DNA from: Phenylobacterium deserti
Lineage (GTDB): Bacteria > Pseudomonadota > Alphaproteobacteria > Caulobacterales > Caulobacteraceae
Direction of reading: 5' to 3'
Assembly (NCBI GenBank): GCA_945883235.1
Contig: CAMCXF010000039.1
Coordinates: forward strand, 1 to 32,499
Length of the DNA stretch: 32,499 nt
Numbering within the stretch: position 1 is the stretch's first letter; every line of letters starts with the position of its first letter. The notes under the pieces were generated by a model, which had not been told where the DNA came from, made no database searches, and saw only the letters and a program-made list of their open reading frames with translations. Position numbers and translations under genes: made by a program. Below are positions 8,007-15,747 of the stretch, piece by piece.

Positions 8007-8246
8007 TCCGGTCCGCCAATCGCCAATGTCAGGGAAAGGTGACCCGGCCGATCACAGTCCGGTGTGGTTAATCTTGCCCCGGTGCGTCAGAAAACCATGA
8101 TCATTGATCAGGAAACGGTTGGCTTCTCGTGCGTGCGGGCCATAATCTCGGACTTCACCGCCGCGTCGGGGCCGCGGAGTCGCGCCTGAGAGATCAGGGT
8201 GCCTCCGCGCTCCCGGGAGTAGAGCTGTCCCGGAAGGAAGCGAGTT

Positions 8247-10031
8247 TTGCCATCCACGCGTGAGAACGAGACCGACTACTTTCACAAGGTTGTCGACTGC
8301 CAGTGGGCCTGTCCCGCCCACACACCGGTTCCCGAGTACATCCGCCTGATCGCCGACGGCCGGTACTCTGACGCCTACATGATCAACTGGAAGTCCAACG
8401 TCTTTCCGGGCGTTCTGGGCCGTACCTGTGACCGCCCCTGTGAACCGGCCTGTCGCCGGGTGCGCGTCGAGGACGAACCCGTGGCCATCTGTCGCCTGAA
8501 GCGCGTTTGTGCGGACAACAAGGGTGATGTGACCGCCCTGATGCCGCCGCCTGCAACTGTCCGTAACGGAAAACGCATCGCCCTGATCGGCTGTGGCCCT
8601 GCATCCCTGACCGTGGCACGCGACCTGGCCCCGATGGGCTATGAGCTGACCATCTTCGATGGCGACACCCGGTCCGCCGGCATGATCCGCAGCCAGATCC
8701 CGCGCTTTCGCCTGCCGGAAGAGGTGATCGACGAGGAGGTCGGTTTCATCACCGGCCTGGGCGGCATCGAACTGCGCCTCGGACAGCGGGTTGATAGCCT
8801 CAAGTCCTTGATGAGCGAAGGCTATGACGCGGTCTTCGTGGGGTCAGGCGCGCCGCGCGGTCGCGATCTGGATATGCCCGGCCGCAAGGAAGCCGCCGCC
8901 AACATCCACATCGGCATCGACTGGCTGTCCTCCGTCTCGTTCGGCCATGTGGAGACCATTGGTCGCCGCGTGATCGTGCTGGGCGGCGGCAACACCGCCA
9001 TGGACTGCTGCCGGTCCTCACGCCGGCTGGGCGGCCAGGACGTCAAGGTCATCGTCCGCTCCGGGTTCGAGGAAATGAAGGCGTCTCCCTGGGAAAAAGA
9101 AGACGCGATGCATGAGGACATCCCGATCCTCAACTTCCGCGTTCCCAAGGCGTTTACCCACGAGGCTGGCAAACTGACCGGCGTGCTATTTGAAGTCGTG
9201 GAGTGGGGGCTCGATGGGCGCGGGCGCAAGGCGCTGGTCCCCTCCGGCCAACCCGACGAACACTATGAGTGCGACGACGTGCTGGTGGCGGTCGGCCAGG
9301 AAAACGCCTTCCCCTGGATCGAAACTGATATCGGCCTCGACTTCGACGAATGGGGGATGCCGAAGGTCGACACGGCCACCTTCCAGTCCAGCGTCCCGAA
9401 CATCTTCTTCGGCGGTGATGCGGCCTTCGGGCCGAAGAACATCATCTGGGCCGTGGCCCACGGCCACGACGCCGCGGTGTCGATCCACAAGTTCTGCCAG
9501 GGCGATGACGTGGCCATCCGCCCGCCGCCGGGTGCCACCCTGGTCAGCCAGAAGATGGGCATCCACGAGTGGAGCTACGACAACGACGTTTCCAACGATC
9601 ACCGCTACCGCGTGCCGCTTATGGACAAGCACGAGGCGCTGAAGGACATCCGCCTGGAGGTGGAGCTGGGCTTTGATCGCGAACTGGCGCTGGGCGAGGC
9701 GCAGCGCTGCCTGAACTGCGACATCCAGACCGTCTTTGCCGACAAGCTGTGCATCGAGTGCGACGCCTGCGTCGACATCTGCCCGATGGACTGCATCACC
9801 TTCACCGAGGACGGCGACGACGCCGACCTGCGGACGCGTCTGAAAGCCCCGGCCACCAACCTGACCCAGGATCTGTACCTGTCCGGCAAGCTGCCCACCG
9901 GCCGGATCATGGCCAAGGACGAGGATGTCTGCCTGCACTGCGGCCTCTGCGCCGAGCGCTGTCCAACCGGCGCCTGGGACATGCAGAAGTTCTACCTCGA
10001 GATGACGCATGCCGAGGGCGTCAATGCCTGA
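8247..10031 (+). CDS. GltD-like NAD(P)H-dependent flavoprotein with two C-terminal 4Fe-4S clusters
   Basis: Encodes 594 residues from TTG 8247, chosen because GGAAGGAAG lies six bases upstream and the sequence becomes family-like at once. Residues 1-90 form the Fe-S domain of glutamate synthase small subunit (Cys18, 22, 61, 65, 69, 82). A first dinucleotide fold (IALIGCGPASLTVARDL, about 110-126) should bind FAD and a second (VIVLGGGNTAMDCCRSSRR) NAD(P)H. The C-terminal part adds a ferredoxin module, CIECDACVDICPMDC and CLHCGLCAERCPTGA, for two 4Fe-4S clusters. Overlap with the fused gamma-alpha oxidoreductase gene suggests it carries electrons between that enzyme and NAD(P). It is unlikely to be a true glutamate synthase subunit because no gltB is present. 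Confidence 0.9.
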   Translation: MPSTRENETDYFHKVVDCQWACPAHTPVPEYIRLIADGRYSDAYMINWKSNVFPGVLGRTCDRPCEPACRRVRVEDEPVAICRLKRVCADNKGDVTALMPPPATVRNGKRIALIGCGPASLTVARDLAPMGYELTIFDGDTRSAGMIRSQIPRFRLPEEVIDEEVGFITGLGGIELRLGQRVDSLKSLMSEGYDAVFVGSGAPRGRDLDMPGRKEAAANIHIGIDWLSSVSFGHVETIGRRVIVLGGGNTAMDCCRSSRRLGGQDVKVIVRSGFEEMKASPWEKEDAMHEDIPILNFRVPKAFTHEAGKLTGVLFEVVEWGLDGRGRKALVPSGQPDEHYECDDVLVAVGQENAFPWIETDIGLDFDEWGMPKVDTATFQSSVPNIFFGGDAAFGPKNIIWAVAHGHDAAVSIHKFCQGDDVAIRPPPGATLVSQKMGIHEWSYDNDVSNDHRYRVPLMDKHEALKDIRLEVELGFDRELALGEAQRCLNCDIQTVFADKLCIECDACVDICPMDCITFTEDGDDADLRTRLKAPATNLTQDLYLSGKLPTGRIMAKDEDVCLHCGLCAERCPTGAWDMQKFYLEMTHAEGVNA

Positions 10032-11850
10032 GCAGCTCCGCATCAACGACTTCGTCGTCAAGTTCGCCAACGTAAACGGCTCGGGTTCGGCCAGCGCCAA
10101 CGGCCTGTTCGCCCGCTCGGTCATGCGCATGGGCGTGCCGGTGGCGGCGCGCAACATCTTCCCCTCCAACATCCAGGGCCTGCCGACCTGGTACGAGGTC
10201 AGGATCACCGAGGCCGGACATCTGGGCCGTCGCGGCGGCGTTGATCTGATGGTGGCCATGAACCCCCAGACCTGGGACCGCGATGTGGCCGAGGTCGAGA
10301 GCGGGGGCTTCCTGTTCTATGATTCCACCAAACCGATCCCGGCGTCGCGCCTGCGCGACGACATCACCGTGATCGGCGTGCCGCTGACGGCCATGTGCAA
10401 CGAGGCCTACGACCTCCCGCGCGAGCGCCAGCTGTTCAAGAACACCATCTACGTCGGCGCGCTGGCGGCCCTGATCGGCATCGACCTCGAGGTGATCGAG
10501 GCCCTGCTGGCCGACGATTTCGCGGGCCGCGACCGGCTGATCAAGGCCAACGTCGAGGCCCTGGCCATGGGCCACAGCTACGTTCGGTCCTATCTGAAAC
10601 CCCTGCCGCTGCAGGTGCAAAAGGCCGACGCGGTCGGCGACCGGATCTATGTCGAGGGCAATGAGGCCGCCGCGCTCGGCGCCGTCTACGGCGGGGCCAC
10701 CGTCTGCGCCTGGTATCCGATCACGCCGTCGACCTCGCTGGCCGAGGCCTTCACGTCCTATTGCCAGGACCTGCGCGTCGAACCCGAGACCGGCAAGGCG
10801 CGCTACGCCATCATCCAGGGCGAGGATGAGATCGCCTCCATCGGCATGGTCATCGGCGCCGGCTGGAATGGCTGCCGCGCCTTCACCGCCACCTCGGGCC
10901 CCGGCATCTCGCTGATGACCGAGTTCATCGGCCTAAGCTACTTCGCCGAGATCCCCGCCGTGATCTTTGACGTCCAGCGCGGCGGCCCCTCCACCGGCAT
11001 GCCCACCCGCACCCAGCAGTCGGACCTGCTGGCCGCCGCCTATTCCGGCCACGGCGACACCAAGCACCCGATGCTGCTGCCGGCCGATCCCGGCGAATGT
11101 TTCGAAATGGGCTCGCTCGCCTTCGATCTGTCGGACCGCCTGCAGACCACGATCTTCGTCATGCTGGACCTCGACATCGGCATGAACGAGTGGCTGACCA
11201 AGCCCTTCCAGTGGGACGACGCCCGCCGCCTCGACCGCGGCAAGGTGATGAGCCACGACGACCTGGAGGCCGCCACCGAAGAGTTCGGCCGCTACCGCGA
11301 CGTGGACGGCGACGGCATCCCCTTCCGCACCTATCCCGGCGTCCATCCCACCAAGGGCGGCTATTTCACCCGCGGCACCTCGCGCAATCCCTACGCGCGC
11401 TACTCGGAGGAGGGGTCGGTCTACGTCGACAACATGGAGCGCCTGCTGCGCAAGTTCGAGACCGCCAAGTCACTGGTCCCCGCGCCGGTGATCCGCAACG
11501 CCAAGGGCAAGACCCGCGACGCGGTGCTCTACTATGGCTCGACGGCAGCGGCGATGGACGAGGCGCTGGAGATGCTGGAGACGCAAGGCCGTCGGCTGGA
11601 TGCCCTGCGCGTCCGGGGCTTCCCCTTCGCCGACGAGGTGTTCGACTTCATCGCCGCCCACGATCGCATCTACCTGGTCGAACAGAACCGCGACGCCCAG
11701 CTGAAAACCCTGATCACCACCGAAGGCGGCGTGGATCCGGGCAAGCTGATTTCGGTGCTGCACTACGACGGCACGCCGATCACGGCGCGCTACATCACCA
11801 GTGAAATTGCCAGGCGCATGGCGCTGGTCCAGATCAAGGCTGCGGAATGA
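10024..11850 (+). CDS. korA: 2-oxoacid:ferredoxin oxidoreductase, fused gamma-alpha subunit
   Basis: Encodes 608 residues from ATG 10024, overlapping the upstream stop by eight bases. Residues about 1-190 form the gamma domain (VNGSGSASANGLFARSVMRMG, EAGHLGRRGGVDLMVAM). The alpha pyrimidine-binding domain begins near 205 with GNEAAALGAVYGG and the hallmark WYPITPSTSLAEAF, then EDEIASIGMVIGAGWNG and TATSGPGISLMTEFIGL. The fused gamma-alpha order matches the KorA type known from Mycobacterium and many aerobes. With KorB it should oxidise a 2-oxoacid, by family most likely 2-oxoglutarate, to the acyl-CoA and pass electrons to ferredoxin. Substrate choice is inference; a branched-chain or pyruvate substrate remains possible. 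Confidence 0.9.
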   Translation: MPEQLRINDFVVKFANVNGSGSASANGLFARSVMRMGVPVAARNIFPSNIQGLPTWYEVRITEAGHLGRRGGVDLMVAMNPQTWDRDVAEVESGGFLFYDSTKPIPASRLRDDITVIGVPLTAMCNEAYDLPRERQLFKNTIYVGALAALIGIDLEVIEALLADDFAGRDRLIKANVEALAMGHSYVRSYLKPLPLQVQKADAVGDRIYVEGNEAAALGAVYGGATVCAWYPITPSTSLAEAFTSYCQDLRVEPETGKARYAIIQGEDEIASIGMVIGAGWNGCRAFTATSGPGISLMTEFIGLSYFAEIPAVIFDVQRGGPSTGMPTRTQQSDLLAAAYSGHGDTKHPMLLPADPGECFEMGSLAFDLSDRLQTTIFVMLDLDIGMNEWLTKPFQWDDARRLDRGKVMSHDDLEAATEEFGRYRDVDGDGIPFRTYPGVHPTKGGYFTRGTSRNPYARYSEEGSVYVDNMERLLRKFETAKSLVPAPVIRNAKGKTRDAVLYYGSTAAAMDEALEMLETQGRRLDALRVRGFPFADEVFDFIAAHDRIYLVEQNRDAQLKTLITTEGGVDPGKLISVLHYDGTPITARYITSEIARRMALVQIKAAE

Positions 11851-12902
11851 CCTATATCCTCAAGCCCCAGCTGCATCACCCCAAGCTGCCGATCAACGGC
11901 CTGGGCTTCACCCGCCGCGACTACGAGGGCTCGGTCTCAACCCTCTGCGCCGGATGCGGTCATGACAGCATCTCGGCGGCGATCATCCAGGCCTGTTACG
12001 AGCTGGAACTGCCGCCGCACCGCATCGCCAAGCTGTCCGGGATCGGCTGTTCGTCCAAGACACCGGACTATTTCCTGGGCAACTCCCACGGCTTCAACAC
12101 CGTCCACGGTCGGATGCCGTCAGTGCTGACCGGTGCTAACCTCGCCAACCGCGACCTGATCTATCTGGGCGTCTCCGGCGACGGGGACTCAGCCTCCATC
12201 GGCCTGGGCCAGTTCGCCCACGCCATCCGCCGCGGCGTCAACATGCTCTACATCGTCGAGAACAACGGCGTGTACGGCCTGACCAAGGGCCAGTTCTCCG
12301 CCACTGCCGACCGCGGCTCGAAATCCAAGAAGGGCGTCGAGCACCACGACGCCGGCATCGATATGGTCAGCCTGGCGCTGCAGATGGGTGCCACCTTCGT
12401 CGCCCGCTCATTCTCCGGCGACAAGGACCAGCTGACCCCGCTGATCAAGGCCGGCCTGGCCCACAAGGGCGCCGCCTTCATCGACTGCGTCAGTCCCTGC
12501 GTCCAGTTCAACAACCACAAGGGCTCCACCAAGAGCTTCGACTATGTCCGCGAACACAACGAGGCCGTGAACCGCCTCGACGTGATCATGCCGCGCGACC
12601 CGATCAAGGTGGATTACAAGCCCGGCGAGACGGTGAAGGTGCAACAGCACGACGGCTCGATCCTCAGCCTCCACAAGCTGGCCGAGCTCTACAACCCCTC
12701 AAACCGCGCCCAGGCCCTGGGCTATCTCCAGGCCCGGCAGGCGAGGGGACAGGTCGTCACCGGCCTGCTCTACGTCGACCCCACCGCCGGCGACCTGCAC
12801 GACGCGGTGAACACAATCGACACCCCGCTCAATGAACTGAACGAGGCCGAGCTGGTCCCGGGCTCGGCGGCCCTCGCCAAAATCAACGCGGCGCTGCGCT
12901 GA
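11847..12902 (+). CDS. korB: 2-oxoacid:ferredoxin oxidoreductase, TPP-binding beta subunit
   Basis: Encodes 351 residues and starts within the korA stop (ATGA), so translation is coupled. The thiamine diphosphate site shows GDGDSASIGL at 111-120 and VENNGVYGLTKGQ near 138. Cysteines for the 4Fe-4S cluster are present: Cys34 and Cys37 (LCAGCGHDS), Cys68 (GIGCSS) and Cys218 (CVSPCVQF), so the subunit is expected to be functional. It forms the catalytic core with KorA; the GltD-like protein encoded upstream is the likely electron partner. A perfect hairpin follows the stop closely, ending a self-contained three-gene operon. Confidence 0.92.
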   Translation: MTYILKPQLHHPKLPINGLGFTRRDYEGSVSTLCAGCGHDSISAAIIQACYELELPPHRIAKLSGIGCSSKTPDYFLGNSHGFNTVHGRMPSVLTGANLANRDLIYLGVSGDGDSASIGLGQFAHAIRRGVNMLYIVENNGVYGLTKGQFSATADRGSKSKKGVEHHDAGIDMVSLALQMGATFVARSFSGDKDQLTPLIKAGLAHKGAAFIDCVSPCVQFNNHKGSTKSFDYVREHNEAVNRLDVIMPRDPIKVDYKPGETVKVQQHDGSILSLHKLAELYNPSNRAQALGYLQARQARGQVVTGLLYVDPTAGDLHDAVNTIDTPLNELNEAELVPGSAALAKINAALR

Positions 12903-12907
12903 TCCTA

Positions 12908-12930
12908 CCTCTCCCGCAGAGCGGGAGAGG
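12908..12930 (+). terminator. Hairpin after korB
   Basis: CCTCTCCCGC-AGA-GCGGGAGAGG is a perfect ten-pair stem with a three-base loop, six bases after the korB stop. No T-tract follows, so it may be a transcript-stabilising or palindromic repeat element as much as an intrinsic terminator. Confidence 0.55.
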
Positions 12931-12965
12931 GCCTTCAGTTAAGGTCGATGCAGGCTGAGTTTTTT

Positions 12966-13022
12966 CTTCGCCCCTTGTGGGAGAAGGGGGCAGGCGGAGC
13001 CTGACGGATGAGGGGTCGATGA
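12966..13022 (+). repeat. Intergenic repeat, family R3, copy 1
   Basis: CTTCGCCCCTTGTGGGAGAA followed by GGGGGCAGGCGGAGCCTGAC and GGATGAGGGGTCGATGA. The same block appears at 17998-18052 and inverted at 18095-18154. The stretch 12903-13234 otherwise contains only the korB hairpin and the brnTA control region. Confidence 0.75.
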
Positions 13023-13079
13023 CCTTCTCGGCCAGAATCGCCTAATTCCTGAAGCTGTCGCCGCGCACCCGATTTTTTA

Positions 13080-13123
13080 TCGTAACTACGACAATTGACT
13101 CCCCTGTTTCGTGTAGCTACAAG
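13080..13123 (+). promoter_or_regulatory. Promoter with paired operator-like palindromes upstream of brnT
   Basis: TTGACT (13095-13100) lies 17 bases before TACAAG (13118-13123). Two palindromes bracket the -35: TCGTA-AC-TACGA (13080-13091) and TGTAGCTACA (13112-13121), the latter overlapping the -10. Both share the core GTARCTAC and their centres are 31 bases apart, about three helical turns. This suits autoregulation by the ribbon-helix-helix antitoxin BrnA. Confidence 0.55.
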
Positions 13124-13234
13124 AAAGGCGCGTTGGCGAGGTCGGCTATACGCGTCGCGGTGGGCAGCCCCAGTCGGCAGCCCGTTCTGAAAGGAGCGCA
13201 GCCATGCCTTGGATCTTCAGAATGGGGGCGCATC

Positions 13235-13516
13235 ATGCGCATCACCTACGACCCGGAGAAACGGGCGCTCACGCTCGCGCATAGGGGCCTAGACTTCGAA
13301 GACGCCCGCGACGTCTTTGCCGGCCGCCGCATCCAGATCGAGGATGACCGGTTCGACTATGGCGAAATCCGCTAGCAGACCATCGGCCGGCTGAACGATG
13401 AGGTGGTGATGGTCGTATGGACCCCGCGCGGCGACGCGCGCCACATCATCTCAATGAGGAAGTGCAATGCCCGCGAAAGAGCAAAGTATCGCGACCGGCT
13501 GGACGGATCCGGATGA
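13235..13516 (+). pseudogene. brnT: brnT toxin gene interrupted by an in-frame amber codon
   Basis: From ATG 13235 the frame encodes MRITYDPEKRALTLAHRGLD, then FEDARDVFAGRRIQIEDDRFDYGEIR, which is the N-terminal half of a BrnT ribonuclease toxin. TAG at 13373-13375 (codon 47) stops it. The same frame continues without shift as QTIGRLNDEVVMVVWTPRG, then DARHIISMRKCNARERAKYR, the BrnT C-terminal half, to TGA 13514. The family normally has Tyr after the GE-x-R stretch, so one base change (TAC or TAT to TAG) would explain the break. The full frame would be 93 residues, normal for BrnT. The intact brnA overlaps its end. A sequencing error or amber suppression is possible. Confidence 0.85.
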
Positions 13517-13748
13517 CGCACCCGAGTGGACAGACGACGTCTTCGAGCGCGCCGCTGTCCACCAAGGCGACAAACTTATCCAGCCCGCCCAGGGCACGCT
13601 CACCCGACGCGGCCGCCCAAAGCTGGAAAGCCCCAAGCGCCAGGTAACGCTCCGCCTCGATCAGGAGGTCGTCGACGGCTTCCGCGAGACGGGCCCGGGC
13701 TGGCAGGGGCGCATCAATGAGGCGCTGCGCAAGGCGCTGAGGGTGTAA
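13467..13748 (+). CDS. brnA: BrnA-type antitoxin (ribbon-helix-helix)
   Basis: Encodes 93 residues. ATG 13467 is preceded by GAGGAAG four bases upstream, an excellent ribosome site lying inside the brnT frame. The N-terminal half (ATGWTDPDDAPEWTDDVFERA) binds the toxin in this family. The C-terminal RRGRPKLESPKRQVTLRLDQ, then EVVDGFRETGPGWQGRINEALRKAL, is the ribbon-helix-helix DNA-binding domain. With the toxin gene broken, BrnA probably remains as a free repressor, or protects against related toxins; this is inference. Confidence 0.92.
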   Translation: MPAKEQSIATGWTDPDDAPEWTDDVFERAAVHQGDKLIQPAQGTLTRRGRPKLESPKRQVTLRLDQEVVDGFRETGPGWQGRINEALRKALRV

Positions 13749-13996
13749 CCGGGGCGTCCGAAAGTCGTGTGTGTCCCTACTTTCAAGGGCAATGACACCC
13801 TCGCTGCCGCTGCGAAGGTCGGTTGATGGATTGCGGTGGTATTGCAGTGGCAGTCGCAACGACCCCTAAACGAGCCAACGCTCGGTGCACCGCCTGAGAT
13901 TGGGAGTTATTGCAACTGTTACTGTAATCCACTGTAATCCTGGCGCTCTGGATCAGAGCAGGGGTCGGAGCGATGTCGCCGCAACCCCCGATCCGG
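13749..13996. other. Gap with a short direct repeat; no gene seen
   Basis: Between brnA and the first paralog (unit A) there is no supported gene. A ten-base direct repeat, ACTGTAATCC twice in a row, sits at 13921-13940, shortly before the 3' hairpin of unit A. It could mark a junction between the brnTA locus and the tandem array. Confidence 0.4.
13961..13988 (-). terminator. 3' hairpin of paralog A
   Basis: Nine bases after the stop of copy A, the minus strand has twelve-base arms (13988-13977 and 13972-13961) around a four-base loop, with one mismatch and two wobble pairs. Equivalent hairpins follow copies B and C. There is no T-tract. Confidence 0.5.
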
Positions 13997-14722
13997 TCAC
14001 TTCTTGGCGTAGGAGAACTGGTCGCAATCTTCGACACTGTTGCTCGCGATGCCAGTAGAGAGCGACCACATCTCGTTGAAGGTTGCCCCTGCTTTTCCGC
14101 CTTTAAAGTAATTGTCTATCCCCATGCCCAGGCTCTTGTTGTCGGGATAAACAATCCTGACGTGCAAGATATTGACTTCGTTTGTTCCGCCCCCGGCCGC
14201 AGGCTGGAAAACGGCGACGGCCGAGCCCTTGATTTCCGTGGCAACCATCGCATTCGCCTTTGATGCGGCCTGAACGAAGGCTTCCGTGTTTTTGAACGGC
14301 ACACTGAAGCGGAAGAATTGATGGACCATTTTGCTGTCAGTATTCCCAACAGCCATCAGGGGTAGGATCAAGGGTTTAAATTGCGCGCGATATTGAAGAT
14401 GTTGGAGTGCCATTATATCAGCGCTGGGAAGTTTACCCTGGGCGGTGAATAGATCCTCAAAATTTGCGTAGCTCGTATAAACAAAGAATTCGGTGTTATT
14501 GTCACGAGACACACATATGCCGCCGGCCAAGGTTTTCGACGACGGCGCGCTTTTAATGAACTCCTTCATAGCCGCGACAGCAACCGCACGATGGTCCGAT
14601 TTGAAATAGGCACCCCAAGCCGCGCCATAACCGGGGGGGATGGGGGCCGGGGGTGCGGCAAAGGCAGACGACGCCAGGCACAGGGCCGAAGCCCCGGCCA
14701 CAAGACCAATCACGAATTTCAT
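13997..14722 (-). CDS. Secreted protein of unknown family, tandem copy A
   Basis: Encodes 241 residues beginning MKFVIGLVAGASALCLASSA, a Sec signal peptide with cleavage expected after AFA (residue 22). It shares with copies B and C a body containing FKSDHRAVAVAA, an invariant Cys in ICVSRDN, the aromatic F-YTSYANFEDLFTAQ stretch, LQYRAQFKPL, FFRFSVP, ILHVRIVYPDNKSLGMGIDNYFKGG and a C-terminal VEDCDQF. The two shared cysteines could form a disulphide after export. I do not recognise the fold. The start at the signal peptide is preferred over an upstream in-frame ATG (14794) because the upstream part coincides with the conserved structured leader. The AT-richer base use differs from flanking genes. 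Confidence 0.75.
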   Translation of the reverse strand: MKFVIGLVAGASALCLASSAFAAPPAPIPPGYGAAWGAYFKSDHRAVAVAAMKEFIKSAPSSKTLAGGICVSRDNNTEFFVYTSYANFEDLFTAQGKLPSADIMALQHLQYRAQFKPLILPLMAVGNTDSKMVHQFFRFSVPFKNTEAFVQAASKANAMVATEIKGSAVAVFQPAAGGGTNEVNILHVRIVYPDNKSLGMGIDNYFKGGKAGATFNEMWSLSTGIASNSVEDCDQFSYAKK

Positions 14723-14742
14723 AGGAAATGTTCTTTCAAATG

Positions 14743-14780
14743 GCCCTGAACGGGCATGACCGCCGAGGTCCCCCTCAGCG
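14743..14780 (-). promoter_or_regulatory. Structured leader of paralog A (two hairpins)
   Basis: On the minus strand, hairpin 1 is CGCTGAGG-GGGA-CCTCGGCG (14780-14761, one wobble pair). Hairpin 2 is GCCC-GTTCA-GGGC (14755-14743). They end 20 bases before the ATG. Copies B and C have both hairpins at the same spacing. Confidence 0.5.
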
Positions 14781-14844
14781 ATAATCAACCCCATGACTCA
14801 GGGTCCTCACCGTGACGCTGGGTTTCAAAACTAGGCCACGAACA

Positions 14845-14872
14845 GGGGTCGGAGCAAACTCGCCCCAACCCC
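14845..14872 (-). terminator. 3' hairpin of paralog B
   Basis: Eleven-base arms on the minus strand, GGGGTTGGGGC (14872-14862) and GCTCCGACCCC (14855-14845), pair fully if wobbles are allowed, with loop GAGTTT. It starts eight bases after the stop of copy B. Confidence 0.5.
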
Positions 14873-14880
14873 CGATCCGG

Positions 14881-15588
14881 TTACTTCTGGGCGATGGGGA
14901 ACTGTTCGCAATCTTCGATATTGCCAATCATGCCCGTCGCGAGCGCCCGCATCTCCCTAAAGGGGACCCCTGCTTTTCCGCCTTTGAAGAAATTATCCAG
15001 GGCCATGCCCAGGCTCTTGTTGTCGGGATAAATCATCCGGACATGCATGACGTTCGCTTCATCTTCCCCGCCCCCAACAGGCATGGCAACCAATAGGGAA
15101 GCGCCTTTATTGTCCGCTGCCAGTTGTGCGCTCAGCTTGGCTGCGGCTTGAGCGAACGCGTCCGTATTGTTCGTCGGCACACTGAAGCGGAAGAAATGCT
15201 CGACCGTTTTTCCGTCGGGAGACGTAAAAGGTATCAGCGGTTTGAAGTTCGCACGATATTGCAGTTTCCAGAGCGCCAGAGTTTCGGCGCTTGGCATAAC
15301 GCTCCGTGTGGTGAGCAGATCCTCAAAGTTTGCATAGGTACCGTATGTGAGGAAATCTGTTGCGTTGGTCCGAGATACACAGACGCCGCTTGCCAAAGCT
15401 TTCGATGTCGGTGTGCTTTTCATGAACGCCGTGACAGCCGCAACCGCGACCGCACGGTGGTCCGATTTGAAAAACAATACTGTGAACGCGCCATCACCGG
15501 GGGCGATGGGGGGCGGTGGCGCGGCAAAGGCAGACGACGCCAGGCACAGGGCTGAAGCCCCGGCCACAAGACCAATCACGAATTTCAT
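14881..15588 (-). CDS. Secreted protein of unknown family, tandem copy B
   Basis: Encodes 235 residues. Its 22-residue signal peptide is identical to those of copies A and C (MKFVIGLVAG...AFA). After it come the proline/glycine-rich PPPPIAPGDGA, then the shared FFKSDHRAVAVAA. Cys70 (GVCVSRTNATDF) and Cys227 (IEDCEQFPIAQK) are the two mature-region cysteines. The central LWKLQYRANFKPLIPF, then VEHFFRFSVPTNNTDAFAQA, and late MHVRMIYPDNKSLGMALDNF are conserved in all three. The body has many substitutions against A and C, while the spacer upstream is almost identical to that of copy A. No enzyme motif is visible. It may be periplasmic or released. Confidence 0.75.
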   Translation of the reverse strand: MKFVIGLVAGASALCLASSAFAAPPPPIAPGDGAFTVLFFKSDHRAVAVAAVTAFMKSTPTSKALASGVCVSRTNATDFLTYGTYANFEDLLTTRSVMPSAETLALWKLQYRANFKPLIPFTSPDGKTVEHFFRFSVPTNNTDAFAQAAAKLSAQLAADNKGASLLVAMPVGGGEDEANVMHVRMIYPDNKSLGMALDNFFKGGKAGVPFREMRALATGMIGNIEDCEQFPIAQK

Positions 15589-15609
15589 AGGGAAATGTTC
15601 TTTCAAATG

Positions 15610-15647
15610 GCCCTGAACGGGCATGACCGCCGAGGTCCCCCTCAGCG
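15610..15647 (-). promoter_or_regulatory. Structured leader of paralog B (two hairpins)
   Basis: Hairpin 1 at 15647-15628 and hairpin 2 at 15622-15610 on the minus strand, same sequences as in the leader of copy A. The surrounding 125 or so bases are nearly identical between the A and B leaders. Confidence 0.5.
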
Positions 15648-15711
15648 ATAATCAACCCCATGACTCAGGGTCCTCACGGTGACGCTGGGTTTCAAAACCA
15701 GGCCACGAACA

Positions 15712-15740
15712 GGGGTCGGCGCGATGACGCCCCCGCCCCC
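15712..15740 (-). terminator. 3' hairpin of paralog C
   Basis: The minus strand after the stop of copy C reads GGGGGCGGGGGCG-TCAT-CGCGCCGACCCC. The outer GGGG/CCCC and CGG/CCG and inner GCG/CGC pairs form with small internal mismatches. It is the counterpart of the hairpins after A and B but has diverged. Confidence 0.4.
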
Positions 15741-15747
15741 GATCCGG

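Noticed and set aside
8052..8321. Minus-strand frame of 89 codons upstream of the oxidoreductase operon
   Set aside because: No ribosome site, low-complexity product, and it overlaps the start of the GltD-like gene.
9186..10259. Minus-strand frame of 357 codons over the GltD-like gene and korA start
   Set aside because: Shadow frame in GC-rich DNA; it crosses two well-supported genes.
14723..14794. N-terminal extensions of the secreted paralogs from upstream ATG or other starts
   Set aside because: The extensions coincide with the conserved hairpin leader and would bury the signal peptide; the extension of copy B is not alignable in length with A and C.
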